From contig JAHEZD010000005.1 in NCBI GenBank assembly GCA_023251255.1, positions 1-58,878 of the forward strand: a stretch of 58,878 nt of DNA, read 5' to 3'. The stretch comes from Chitinophagaceae bacterium (GTDB taxonomy: Bacteria; Bacteroidota; Bacteroidia; Chitinophagales; Chitinophagaceae). Below, piece after piece: positions 8,374 through 16,635 of this stretch (the first letter of the stretch is position 1; each line of letters begins with the position of its first letter). Both the position numbers and the translations under genes were made by a program. The notes beneath the pieces were generated by a model. That model was not told the origin of the DNA and ran no database searches. It worked only from the letters and a program-made list of their open reading frames with translations.

Positions 8374-10254
8374 TTATTTTTTAATGAACTTAAAACTCCC
8401 AGAAGCAGATTGGCCAACAAGCTCCAGCATATGCAATCCTGCACTATAGCTGCTTATTTCTATAACCAATTGCCCATTACCAGTGGGTACGTCTTGATGC
8501 CTAAGCAACCGTCCCCGTTCATCATAAATATTTAAAAAAGTGTTTGATTTTACTGCGTTATAATCTATATGCAACATATCGCTAGAAGGATTTGGATAGA
8601 CATTAGTGATCTTGGCAGATGAGGTATCGCCAATTTTGATGGTTACAATATTGCTGTATGTATACCTCCCATCTTTGTCTTTCATCTTCAGGCGATAATA
8701 AACTGTCTTTTCAAGTACATTTTTATCTGTAAACGAATATTGGCTTTGCCCACCTCTATTATTTGCAGCCAAGCTTGCAATTGTTGTATAATTAACAGCG
8801 TCAGTGCTTTTCTCAATATCAAACCCAGCTATATCTACTTCCTTAGCGGTAGCCCATTTTAATACATTGTCTTTTTGTGTATGCATTGCAGCAAAGGAAA
8901 TCAGCGTTAGTGGAACTGTACCCATTTCTGGTGCCATAGCGACGCCCCTCCAGGCACCCCCGAGGCTGCTGCTGGCCGAGGCGGCCAGTATGGCCTCCGT
9001 GCCCGACATCGCAGCATTGTAACCATTGGCATCCACCACCTTCACCAGCTCGCCGCTGGCAGCATTCGTGAGACCCTGCACCTTCCGTACCGCATACAGT
9101 GTCACCGTGCCACCGCTCAGCACCCCCGTAAGCCCCTGGTAACTGTCCGCGTACGTCCCGTACCCACCGTTCACCGTCCACAGCCCGCCCACCTTGCTGT
9201 ACTTCACTATCCCGTAGTTCGTACCGCCGCCCACCGTTTCCACCGCATACATCACATCCGCACCGGCTTCCGAGCCACTGGCATCCAGCATGCAGAAGCC
9301 CCCGGCCGATTGAGGGGCAAAGGAGCCAGGAGCATAGGAAAGCCCGGAGACGGTGGCCGTGGCCGAAGGCATGCCCGAGCCCACCTTCGCCAGCTTGAAC
9401 CCGAAATCGTTCGAGGCATACAACTGACCGTCCACCAGGTCAAGGGAGCGGGCCGTTGTGCCCGTGGTCCCGCTTGCTATATTGGTGAGCGTGCCGCTGG
9501 ACTGGCTATAGTACTGGATGGACGTCTCCCGGCTGCACAGCCAGAAGTCCGTACCGTTGGCCGTAACCGCCGAGCCGGGGCTCTTTATGTTCGCATACTG
9601 CGGGGTGGCCGCAGCCATGAACACCATGCTGGTGCTGCCGGCCCTGCCACCGCTCACGTTCAGGGTGACCGTACTGCCCGCACCCGAACCGCTCATCCCC
9701 GCAACAGTGGCCCCGTCGGGCACATAGGAACCGTAAACGTACTGCCCAACCGCAACGCCGGTGGTATTGACGCCCGTGATGGTCGTGGGGCCGCTGCCGT
9801 TCAGCACCACCGTGCCCGAGCTGCTCGCAACGGGCGCCGTTACCGCGGGCACCACCACGCTTACCGTGCCGTCATATCTCACCACCCCTATGGACCTGGG
9901 CGTCGCAACGGCTGTCGTGCTGTAGACGCCGCTCCCGTTTGCCTTGGAATAGCCCACCAGCGTGAGGTACCTGCCGTCCGGGGACAGGGAGAGGTAGCCC
10001 TCGTCATTGTTGCTGCTCTGCAGCAGGGCAGACCCGGAGGCAGTAGGCATGCCGAGCGTGCGCACAAACGTGCCGGCGGGCGTGTACTCGTCCAGGTAGA
10101 CATTGTTCGCACCGGTGAAGACCCCCGCACCCGACCCTATCCGGCACACCACCACATTACCACCAACAAAAGCCGTCTGGCACAAACCAGAACCCAAAAA
10201 AAGAACAAAGCAAAGCAGCATAAGCTGCCTAATCATATAGTTCATATTCAGCAT
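8374..10254 (-). CDS. T9SS-secreted protein with propeller-like module (copy A of the identical block)
   Basis: 626 residues. Seen: signal peptide ending GSGLCQ; a module of about 430 residues (VVCRIGSGAGVFTGANN, DGRYLTLVGYSK, GTDFWLCSRETSIQYY, GAWRGVAMAP); a fibronectin-like linker (KWATAKEVDIAGFDIEKS); a T9SS type A tail (VYPNPSSDMLHIDY ... KFIKK). Starts at 10254, 10245 and 10236 are all possible; 10254 follows the DUF5017 stop with no gap. Inferred: exposed on the cell surface; the position between DUF5017 and GH88 suggests glycan binding, but no catalytic motif is seen. Codons for the signal peptide and module are strikingly GC-rich and the DNA is identical to part of the gene at 16636, while the linker and tail are AT-rich like the rest of the locus: a mosaic gene. 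Confidence 0.82.
   Translation of the reverse strand: MLNMNYMIRQLMLLCFVLFLGSGLCQTAFVGGNVVVCRIGSGAGVFTGANNVYLDEYTPAGTFVRTLGMPTASGSALLQSSNNDEGYLSLSPDGRYLTLVGYSKANGSGVYSTTAVATPRSIGVVRYDGTVSVVVPAVTAPVASSSGTVVLNGSGPTTITGVNTTGVAVGQYVYGSYVPDGATVAGMSGSGAGSTVTLNVSGGRAGSTSMVFMAAATPQYANIKSPGSAVTANGTDFWLCSRETSIQYYSQSSGTLTNIASGTTGTTARSLDLVDGQLYASNDFGFKLAKVGSGMPSATATVSGLSYAPGSFAPQSAGGFCMLDASGSEAGADVMYAVETVGGGTNYGIVKYSKVGGLWTVNGGYGTYADSYQGLTGVLSGGTVTLYAVRKVQGLTNAASGELVKVVDANGYNAAMSGTEAILAASASSSLGGAWRGVAMAPEMGTVPLTLISFAAMHTQKDNVLKWATAKEVDIAGFDIEKSTDAVNYTTIASLAANNRGGQSQYSFTDKNVLEKTVYYRLKMKDKDGRYTYSNIVTIKIGDTSSAKITNVYPNPSSDMLHIDYNAVKSNTFLNIYDERGRLLRHQDVPTGNGQLVIEISSYSAGLHMLELVGQSASGSFKFIKK
8929..10230. repeat. 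1302-bp exact direct repeat, copy A
   Basis: Compared line by line with 18469-19770 (constant offset 9540), no difference was found. It is a multiple of three (434 codons), in frame in both genes, and spans from the third or fourth codon of the signal peptide to the end of the propeller-like module. Base composition is far higher in G+C than the flanks: 45 of 60 bases in 8941-9000 against 22 of 60 in 4921-4980 of the diverged paralogue. Confidence 0.95.
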
Positions 10255-11202
10255 TTATTGAATGACTATTTTTATTGAGTCAACAGTATATTCACTTTCA
10301 TCACTGCTTACCCTTCCACCAGTAAATATTGCATTGTAGCTGCCAACAGAAGAATATCGATAATTAAACATGAGACCTGCCATGTTTTGGGAAACCGTTT
10401 TGACTACCATTCCTATATCTGGTGTTACCTTCTTTAAATTTATAGGCCCTATAATAGCCCAAGCCTCTGCAGGAGCAGTAGCTGCAGCAGTCGATGTGGC
10501 ACCCGTTATTACTAGATTGGTGCCTATTGCCCAACTGTAGCTATTCTGAATTTTATAGGTAACAAATCCTGGGCTGTATGTAGAGACCCCATAATTTGTA
10601 TAAGCCACATTATTGCTGTTCATATTGGCAATTGTATAGCTGGAGGCATCAGGAAGTGTATTGTTTATTCCAAACCCGGATATGGTCCATTTATTTTGTA
10701 GGCTTCCAGCGGATGCAACATATTTGAAAGCCACAAAAACAGGTTTGCCCAAGGCCGCAAAGTCGGAAAGGTCAACGCTCGATGTCACAAAAGCACCAGT
10801 AGAGAGCGTAGTACGGGCAGTGATATCGTTCCAGGTGGCGCTTGCTATATTGTTTAAAGTGGTTGCAGTATCATTTACAGCAACGCCGGGGAAATTATTC
10901 GATACAAGAATCGCCAATGAATTTGCTTGAGAGCCATTCTCCCTTTTGGTGCCAAAACTCAATACCGGTGTACCATCTGCCGATGTTCTGTTCCTATATT
11001 CATACCTTTTACCAATCTCACCTGAATAAAAGGTGACAACATCCGGGTTACCGGTAAAACTAAACATGGCCGTGTCGCCTATTGCCAAAGTAGTTTTTTG
11101 TGCTGCAACTTGAAAATCAGTATCACCCTTGCTCAATGTTTTTTTACACCCAGTAAGAACTGCAAAAGCAGTGGTTGCTAAAAGCATACTATATTTTATC
11201 AT
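10255..11202 (-). CDS. DUF5017-like surface lipoprotein of the Sus locus
   Basis: 315 residues. Seen: lipoprotein signal with Cys in FAVLTGCKK, then DTDFQVAAQKTTLAIGDTAMFSFTGNPDVVTFYSGEIGKRYEYRNR, the layout of DUF5017 proteins found after SusD genes, with a beta-sandwich-like remainder. Known: the gene after SusD usually encodes an outer-membrane lipoprotein that binds glycan beside the SusCD transporter. Inferred: the same role here; ligand unknown. It starts 68 bp after SusD and its TAA abuts the ATG of the next gene, so it belongs to the operon. The family name is from memory of the N-terminal motif. Confidence 0.72.
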   Translation of the reverse strand: MIKYSMLLATTAFAVLTGCKKTLSKGDTDFQVAAQKTTLAIGDTAMFSFTGNPDVVTFYSGEIGKRYEYRNRTSADGTPVLSFGTKRENGSQANSLAILVSNNFPGVAVNDTATTLNNIASATWNDITARTTLSTGAFVTSSVDLSDFAALGKPVFVAFKYVASAGSLQNKWTISGFGINNTLPDASSYTIANMNSNNVAYTNYGVSTYSPGFVTYKIQNSYSWAIGTNLVITGATSTAAATAPAEAWAIIGPINLKKVTPDIGMVVKTVSQNMAGLMFNYRYSSVGSYNAIFTGGRVSSDESEYTVDSIKIVIQ

Positions 11203-11270
11203 TGTGGTCCCTTTAATAGGTTATTTAAAACCAATGTTTTCAAAAATGCCATGTCCAGACGAAATTTTTA

Positions 11271-12884
11271 TTACCACCCGGGGTTCTGTGTCATTGCCTT
11301 GTTCACATTTATCTCCAAAGAAGGAATGGGCAACAGCAAATACCGTGACGATGATACGGCTGTAGAATAACCCAATGCCCAGAGTGATTTGTTAGAGGCA
11401 GAGGCATTGGAAGTATTGATTTCGGGTATCATAGCAGACAGGACTGTATTGAAAGTGCCCCAGCGTATAAGATCTGCCTTTCGCAATCCTTCGAAGCATA
11501 ATTCCCTTGCACGCTCATCCATTATGACCTGGCGGAACTGCACTTTCGAAAGCCCTGCAGGAAGGTCTGCAATAGCGCTAGCAGTGCCTACGGGCAGGTT
11601 ATACCCCCTCCGCCTTACCTGGTTAATACTTGAGTAAGCAAGGCTGGTTGGCCCATTCACTTCGTTCTCTGCCTCAGCGAGCATCAGCAAGACATCTGCA
11701 TATCTTAGAATAGGAAAATTTGTGCCATTATAATATTGTTGTTTAGTAGGTGAAGGCGGTTCAAAATACCTTCTCCACTTGGCGCTTTCCCTTGCTATTA
11801 TATTGCTTGTAGCATAGTTGACCCTAGTGGCGGTGGTTGCCGTGCTGTTGAAATAAAAAGGTGCTATGTTCCAATCCCTTCTTAAATCCCCATTTCCGTA
11901 TGAGTTATATAGCTTAATGGTTGTCCTGATATTACCACCTGCAAAGCCCGTATCCAAGTTTACACAAGCTAAACTCATAGTACCAAGTTTGCCATCTTCA
12001 AAGTAGGCGGTGTTGTTATTGTTCAAATAAAAATCAGCCTCCCACATACACTCCTTTACATCATAGATATCCTGGCATTCGTTTATAAATATCTGGCTAT
12101 AGGCCGAGTTAGTGATTGCTGCATTGTAGGTTGCACGCAAAGCATGTTCGCCGCTGGCAACAACTTTATTTGCCCACGATAATGCTTCGGCATATTTTGA
12201 TTGGTCTTGTAGGGGAAAGCCTGCCATAGTAAGGCAAACCCTTGCCAGTATGCCTTGTACTGCAGTTTTTGAAACATGACTGGCATTGCCGATTGTAGTT
12301 GCAGTATTTACTTTGCGTTCAGCATCCGTCATATCTTGTAATATCTGTGCATAGACATCCTTCATTGGTGTACGTGGCACGTCGACCGAGTTGACATTGG
12401 AGCTTGGTGTAAGTTTTAACGGCACATCGCCATAGTTGCTTACCAGTAAAAAGTGGTAATATGCCCTTAGGAAAAGAGCCTCGCCTAATATTGCCTGTCG
12501 CCTCGTTTCGTCCATCGAAGGCTTATTGATATTGGCAATTAAAAGATTTGCTCTTTCAATGCCAATGTAACATTGTTGCCAAAGACCAACAATGTATGCA
12601 TTCGTATAGTCATATTGGTAGAACATCGGGGCAGAATAAGCACTGGAGCTATAATAATAAAATGCCTCGTCAGTGCAAATCCCCAATTGGTACCAAAGCG
12701 AACTACAATAAAGATATTCATTGCCAATAGGGTCATAAACACCCGCCAGTGCAAGATTCAGCTCGCTTTCGCTATTGTAATAGTTACTAGGCTCTATAAA
12801 ATCAGAGGCTTTCTTGTCCAATACCTTGTTGCAAGAGCAAAGAGCTATTGAAATGGATAATATAAATTGAAGCAATCTTTTCAT
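11271..12884 (-). CDS. susD: SusD/RagB-family nutrient-binding outer-membrane lipoprotein
   Basis: 537 residues. Seen: lipoprotein signal (SISIALCSCNKVLDKK), then the SusD start (DFIEPSNYYNSESELNLALAGVYDPI), the TPR-like helical region (GEALFLRAYYHFLLVSNYGDVPLKL) and the C-terminal signature (RYADVLLMLAEAENEV ... RQVIMDERARELCFEGLRKADLIRWG ... YLLLPIPSLEINVN). Known: SusD caps the SusC barrel and delivers glycan to it. Inferred: imports oligosaccharides from the uronic-acid polysaccharide attacked by this locus. It lies 36 bp after SusC; length and motif order are typical. The symbol is a family name only, as the substrate is surely not starch. Confidence 0.95.
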   Translation of the reverse strand: MKRLLQFILSISIALCSCNKVLDKKASDFIEPSNYYNSESELNLALAGVYDPIGNEYLYCSSLWYQLGICTDEAFYYYSSSAYSAPMFYQYDYTNAYIVGLWQQCYIGIERANLLIANINKPSMDETRRQAILGEALFLRAYYHFLLVSNYGDVPLKLTPSSNVNSVDVPRTPMKDVYAQILQDMTDAERKVNTATTIGNASHVSKTAVQGILARVCLTMAGFPLQDQSKYAEALSWANKVVASGEHALRATYNAAITNSAYSQIFINECQDIYDVKECMWEADFYLNNNNTAYFEDGKLGTMSLACVNLDTGFAGGNIRTTIKLYNSYGNGDLRRDWNIAPFYFNSTATTATRVNYATSNIIARESAKWRRYFEPPSPTKQQYYNGTNFPILRYADVLLMLAEAENEVNGPTSLAYSSINQVRRRGYNLPVGTASAIADLPAGLSKVQFRQVIMDERARELCFEGLRKADLIRWGTFNTVLSAMIPEINTSNASASNKSLWALGYSTAVSSSRYLLLPIPSLEINVNKAMTQNPGW

Positions 12885-12920
12885 ATATTAATTTATAACA
12901 GTGTACAATAATTCCATTAA

Positions 12921-15900
12921 CTAAAAAGTAATGTTTGCCCCTAGTGTAACAGTACGTGGGCGTGGATATGCCGAATAGTCAACGCCTGGTGTTAACACCG
13001 AATTGAAAACACTCACTTCTGGATCCATGCCCGAATATTTTGTCCAAGTGGCAAGGTTTTGTGCCGCCAAATAAAAACGGCAACCTTTTATCTTTGCTTT
13101 CTTCAATAATTTTTCAGAGAAACTATAACCCAACGACAATGTTTTTAATCTTATGTAAGAACCGTCTTCAATTACACGCGAATTGGTTCCCGTGGGAGTA
13201 GTAGGGCCTCCACCGTTTGTACGGTAAAGTGTTGAGCCCGTGTTTTGCGGCGTCCACCTGTTTTCATAACTGGCAAATTGGTTGAGGTTGGCACGCCCAA
13301 ACATGTTGCCTTCAAAAATATAGCGGTTGGCATTCATAATGTCGTTGCCATAAGACCATTGAAAAAATATGCTTAGGTCGAAATTCTTGTAAGAAAAATC
13401 ATTGGTGATACCACCAGTATGTATAGGAAGGCCCCTGCCAATAATGGTATAGTCATTTGAGTTAATGGTGAGGTCTCCGTTAATATCTTTGAATTTAATG
13501 TCGCCCGGTTGTATGGCGCTTCTCAGATTTCCATTGGTGGTTATATTATCTTTTAATATATAATTTCCATTAGCTGTCTTATTAAAATCGCTATATTGAT
13601 AAACCCCTTCCCAAATGTAGCCGTACATCATGCCAAGTTGGTTCCCTACTTTGGATATGTAGGCTGGTATGTTCCGGAAATAATAATCAATAGGCGCTGT
13701 CGAAGTAATGGCTATCTGGTTTTCCGTTAAAGACAGCAATTTGTTCTGGTTAAAAGATATATTAAACGAGGTACCCCATTTAAAATCTTTGGTCTTTATA
13801 TTAATGGTACTTAAAGTAAGTTCAAGTCCTTGATTTTGTACACTGCCAATATTCCTCAACGCCTGGCTATACCCCAACGAAAGTGGCAGGTTAGCATATA
13901 TTAAAAGGTCGGTGGTCTTCTTCCTGTATATATCGGCTGTAAGGTTGATGCGGTTCTTAAAGAAACTCAAATCGGCACCGATGTTCAGTTGTGAAGTTGT
14001 CTCCCATTTAAGGTTAGCGTTGCCAAAATTGGAAATGAATGCACCCGATGTTGTGCTGTTCCCAAAAGTATATCCCTGCGAATTGGCGGCAACTGCAACA
14101 GAAGATTTGTAGGAAAAGTCCCCTATCCTATTATTGCCCGTTACGCCATAACTCACCCTTAACTTGCCATCAGACAATGCCCGGAAGCGCTGCATAAATT
14201 TCTCCTGCTTAAAACGCCATGCAAATGCACCAGATGGAAAATAACCCCAGCGGTTGCTTTCGGCAAATTTGGAAGAACCGTCTGCCCTGAAGGATAACGT
14301 TAGCAGATAAGTTGACCTTAGTTTATAATCAATCCGGCCCAAGAAGGACATGAGCCCCCAAGAAGAAGAAACCGCTTGGATAATTTCGGGTGTGCCTTCA
14401 TTTAAGCCACTTATGCCCAGACTTGGATTAGGTAAGTTGGTTGCACTTGCACCATAGGTGGAAGTGCTATTGCCCGATTCTGTCATGCCTGCCAATAAGG
14501 TCAACTGATTATTGGCATTAAAGCTTTTATTGTATGTCAGCGTATTCTCATTTACCCACGTCGCATTCTTATAAAAGACAACAGAGCCGTTAGGGCCTTT
14601 GGCAGCCCCCACAAATGTATGTTTGTTGCCATATACCGTAAATGTATCATTGAACTGATTGGCCTGTGTTAGGTTATTGGTAATGCCGCCTGTAACCCGC
14701 AGCTTAAGGTTTGGCATTATGCTATATTCTGCATACGCGTTCACTACTGTGTTTGTACCAAGGTTTTCCCTTACCAAATGCTGTTGGTTGAGGATAGGAT
14801 TTATTCTCGCATCGATGGTTGGGTCAATAGACGGATCAAACAAATAGTCCTGCAAATCAGTAGCGCCGCTAACTGAAAAATTTTGGTATCCCCATACACT
14901 GTATAATGTGCCGGTTGTTACGCTTCCTGTTGTAATGCTTGATGGGGAGATGCCCGATTGATTAAGAGAACTATAATTGATATAGATCCCTGTTTTCAGC
15001 TTTGGATTGATGACCTGATCGAGGGATATAGTACCTTGATACCTTTTGTACCCTGAATTGATGATAGTGCCATCCTGGTTTACTAAATTACCGGATATAT
15101 AATACTTGCTGTAGTTATTCCCTCCAGAAATAGAGAGCGAGTAATTGCTCATTGTAGCCTGTCTAAACAATTTCGATTGCCAATCTATCTCAGGAATATC
15201 CCTATAGGATTCCAACGTTTTGCCATTTCCCAAAAAATTATTGGCACTCTGTTGTGTATAGTCCTTCTCCAATTGATATTTCACAAATTCATAAGGACTC
15301 ATCAAATCCATGGTTTTAATATTCTTCTGGGTCCCTACAGAAGCATTAAAGTTGATGACAGGTGGGCCAATCTTTCCTTTTTTGGTGGTGATAATAATAA
15401 CGCCGTTTGCTCCCCTTGCCCCATAGATAGCTGTAGCTGAAGCATCTTTGAGTACCTCTATGGATTCTATGTCCTGCGGATTTATATTGTTATTATTGGG
15501 GCTTTCCATAGGAAAACCATCAACTACATACAAAGGTGAGTTGTCCTGTGTGACCGAGTTGGCACCTCTTATCACAATATTGACGGCAGAGCCAGGCTGC
15601 CCGTCAACAGAGGACACATTTACACCTGCCATCCTACCAGCAAGTGCCTCATCGAAGGACCTTACAGGTGCTTTCTGGATATTTTCAATAGGTGCTTTCG
15701 ATACTGAACCCGTTATGTCGCCTTTCCGGGAAATGCCATATCCTATTACAATCACGTCGTCAAGATCCTTCACTTTGCCCCTTAGTATTATATTGTATTG
15801 ATTCCTATCGTCTACCTTCAGTTCAAGTTCCTCATTGTTAACAGAAGAAAATATAACCACATCCCCCTTTGCGGCACTTAGTTTGAACCGGCCTAACGAA

Positions 15901-16112
15901 TCTGTTATTACAGTTTTTGCCCCCCCCTTTATGGACACGGTTATATCCCTAAGTGGTCTTCCTGACGTATCCTTTACCGTACCCGAAACCTGTTTTTGAG
16001 CAAATACTACAATCGGGAAACACAACATTAATAATATAAGGCAACGTTTTGCAAATACACCGTATTGGTAACGGGGAGCATCAGAATGGCATTGTAGCAA
16101 TATCATAAACAA
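12921..16112 (-). CDS. susC: SusC/RagA-family TonB-linked outer-membrane transporter
   Basis: 1063 residues. Seen: signal peptide ending PIVVFAQ, carboxypeptidase-D-like domain (VSGTVKDTSGRPLRDITVSI), TonB box region (DLDDVIVIGYG), plug (PLYVVDGFPMES ... IESIEVLKDASATAIYGARG), a 22-strand-type barrel and the final aromatic motif ending TLGANITF. Known: SusC imports oligosaccharides with SusD, driven by TonB-ExbBD. No STN domain is present, so it does not look like an anti-sigma-linked transducer, consistent with HTCS control. First gene of the operon. The ATG at 16112 sits in a leader also found at the T9SS gene upstream; the ATG at 16106 is an alternative start. Confidence 0.95.
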   Translation of the reverse strand: MFMILLQCHSDAPRYQYGVFAKRCLILLMLCFPIVVFAQKQVSGTVKDTSGRPLRDITVSIKGGAKTVITDSLGRFKLSAAKGDVVIFSSVNNEELELKVDDRNQYNIILRGKVKDLDDVIVIGYGISRKGDITGSVSKAPIENIQKAPVRSFDEALAGRMAGVNVSSVDGQPGSAVNIVIRGANSVTQDNSPLYVVDGFPMESPNNNNINPQDIESIEVLKDASATAIYGARGANGVIIITTKKGKIGPPVINFNASVGTQKNIKTMDLMSPYEFVKYQLEKDYTQQSANNFLGNGKTLESYRDIPEIDWQSKLFRQATMSNYSLSISGGNNYSKYYISGNLVNQDGTIINSGYKRYQGTISLDQVINPKLKTGIYINYSSLNQSGISPSSITTGSVTTGTLYSVWGYQNFSVSGATDLQDYLFDPSIDPTIDARINPILNQQHLVRENLGTNTVVNAYAEYSIMPNLKLRVTGGITNNLTQANQFNDTFTVYGNKHTFVGAAKGPNGSVVFYKNATWVNENTLTYNKSFNANNQLTLLAGMTESGNSTSTYGASATNLPNPSLGISGLNEGTPEIIQAVSSSWGLMSFLGRIDYKLRSTYLLTLSFRADGSSKFAESNRWGYFPSGAFAWRFKQEKFMQRFRALSDGKLRVSYGVTGNNRIGDFSYKSSVAVAANSQGYTFGNSTTSGAFISNFGNANLKWETTSQLNIGADLSFFKNRINLTADIYRKKTTDLLIYANLPLSLGYSQALRNIGSVQNQGLELTLSTINIKTKDFKWGTSFNISFNQNKLLSLTENQIAITSTAPIDYYFRNIPAYISKVGNQLGMMYGYIWEGVYQYSDFNKTANGNYILKDNITTNGNLRSAIQPGDIKFKDINGDLTINSNDYTIIGRGLPIHTGGITNDFSYKNFDLSIFFQWSYGNDIMNANRYIFEGNMFGRANLNQFASYENRWTPQNTGSTLYRTNGGGPTTPTGTNSRVIEDGSYIRLKTLSLGYSFSEKLLKKAKIKGCRFYLAAQNLATWTKYSGMDPEVSVFNSVLTPGVDYSAYPRPRTVTLGANITF

Positions 16113-16233
16113 TCGTTTTTAAATCCTAAAGCAAATTAAACATGGTCAAGTTCCAAGTTTATAGTACAAATTTGAGGTGTTCCAGCAAGTCACTATGGTC
16201 GAAAAATCGACAGTTTGTAGCATTTTTATAAAA
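16102..16233 (-). promoter_or_regulatory. Promoter and leader of the SusC operon, with 40-bp HTCS-type element
   Basis: Bases 16194-16233 match 19982-20021 exactly (40 of 40). The element contains the inverted repeat GTCGA-aaaa-TCGAC beside TTTGTAGCA. A second block, 16102-16119, matches 19889-19906 (18 of 18) and lies about 75 bases from the first in both places. Similarity continues more loosely into the first codons. Conserved spacing upstream of two operons next to an HTCS gene suggests the regulator's binding site plus a transcription start region. No certain -33/-7 boxes could be assigned. Confidence 0.7.
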
Positions 16234-16313
16234 CGTTTCCACTTTTTTGAACCAATAAGGCCGAGTAGCTACAAAATCAGGCCCTTATCCAAGTAAGTTT
16301 AATTAACAGAAGC

Positions 16314-16526
16314 TCAAAATGGATTTTTGCCCCTTTTTCTTGCATGCAGTTTCTTGGCACCATAGCCTATACCTCCGATGATCAGCAATGACATACCTCC
16401 ATCTATGGGCACATCGTCCACGTCATCACCAAAACCAGGTTGGGCATTGGACAAGGAAGGGAGCATAAAAAGTATACAGATCAAACCAAGGGTAATTAGT
16501 TGGGATGTTGATATTTTCAGTTTCAC
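16314..16526 (-). CDS. Tiny PID-CTERM sorting-signal protein, copy 1
   Basis: 70 residues. Seen: signal peptide (MKLKISTSQLITLGLICILF ... SNAQ), a mature part of little more than an acidic linker (FGDDVDD), then VPIDGGMSLLIIGGIGYGAKK and a basic tail (LHARKRGK). That is a Pro-Ile-Asp motif, a hydrophobic stretch and a basic cluster, which I recognise as the PID-CTERM sorting signal of Bacteroidetes. Known: such tripartite tails resemble exosortase or rhombosortase targets; the processing enzyme is not in this window. It lies 109 bp after the T9SS gene in the same direction, and a paralogue occupies the same position behind the T9SS gene at 25332. Function unknown; once both signals are removed almost nothing remains, so it may act as a membrane peptide. 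Confidence 0.8.
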   Translation of the reverse strand: MKLKISTSQLITLGLICILFMLPSLSNAQPGFGDDVDDVPIDGGMSLLIIGGIGYGAKKLHARKRGKNPF

Positions 16527-16635
16527 GGTAATAATATTAATGAGTGTTAATTGGTGAACAGTGCTTGAAAGTGGCTTATGGTTTTACAAATTATCGTTCC
16601 GCACAAACCCTACCCATATTGGCTATGCCTTTCTA

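Noticed and set aside
8343-8444. Upstream extension of the GH88 frame
   Set aside because: It would overlap the end of the preceding T9SS gene; the ATG at 8342 begins a normal signal peptide.
9310-10278. Long plus-strand frame (322 codons) rich in Arg, Gly and Ala, repeated at 18850-19776
   Set aside because: It is antisense to the GC-rich propeller block in both copies. High G+C removes stop codons; the product has no signal, no domain and a composition typical of antisense frames.
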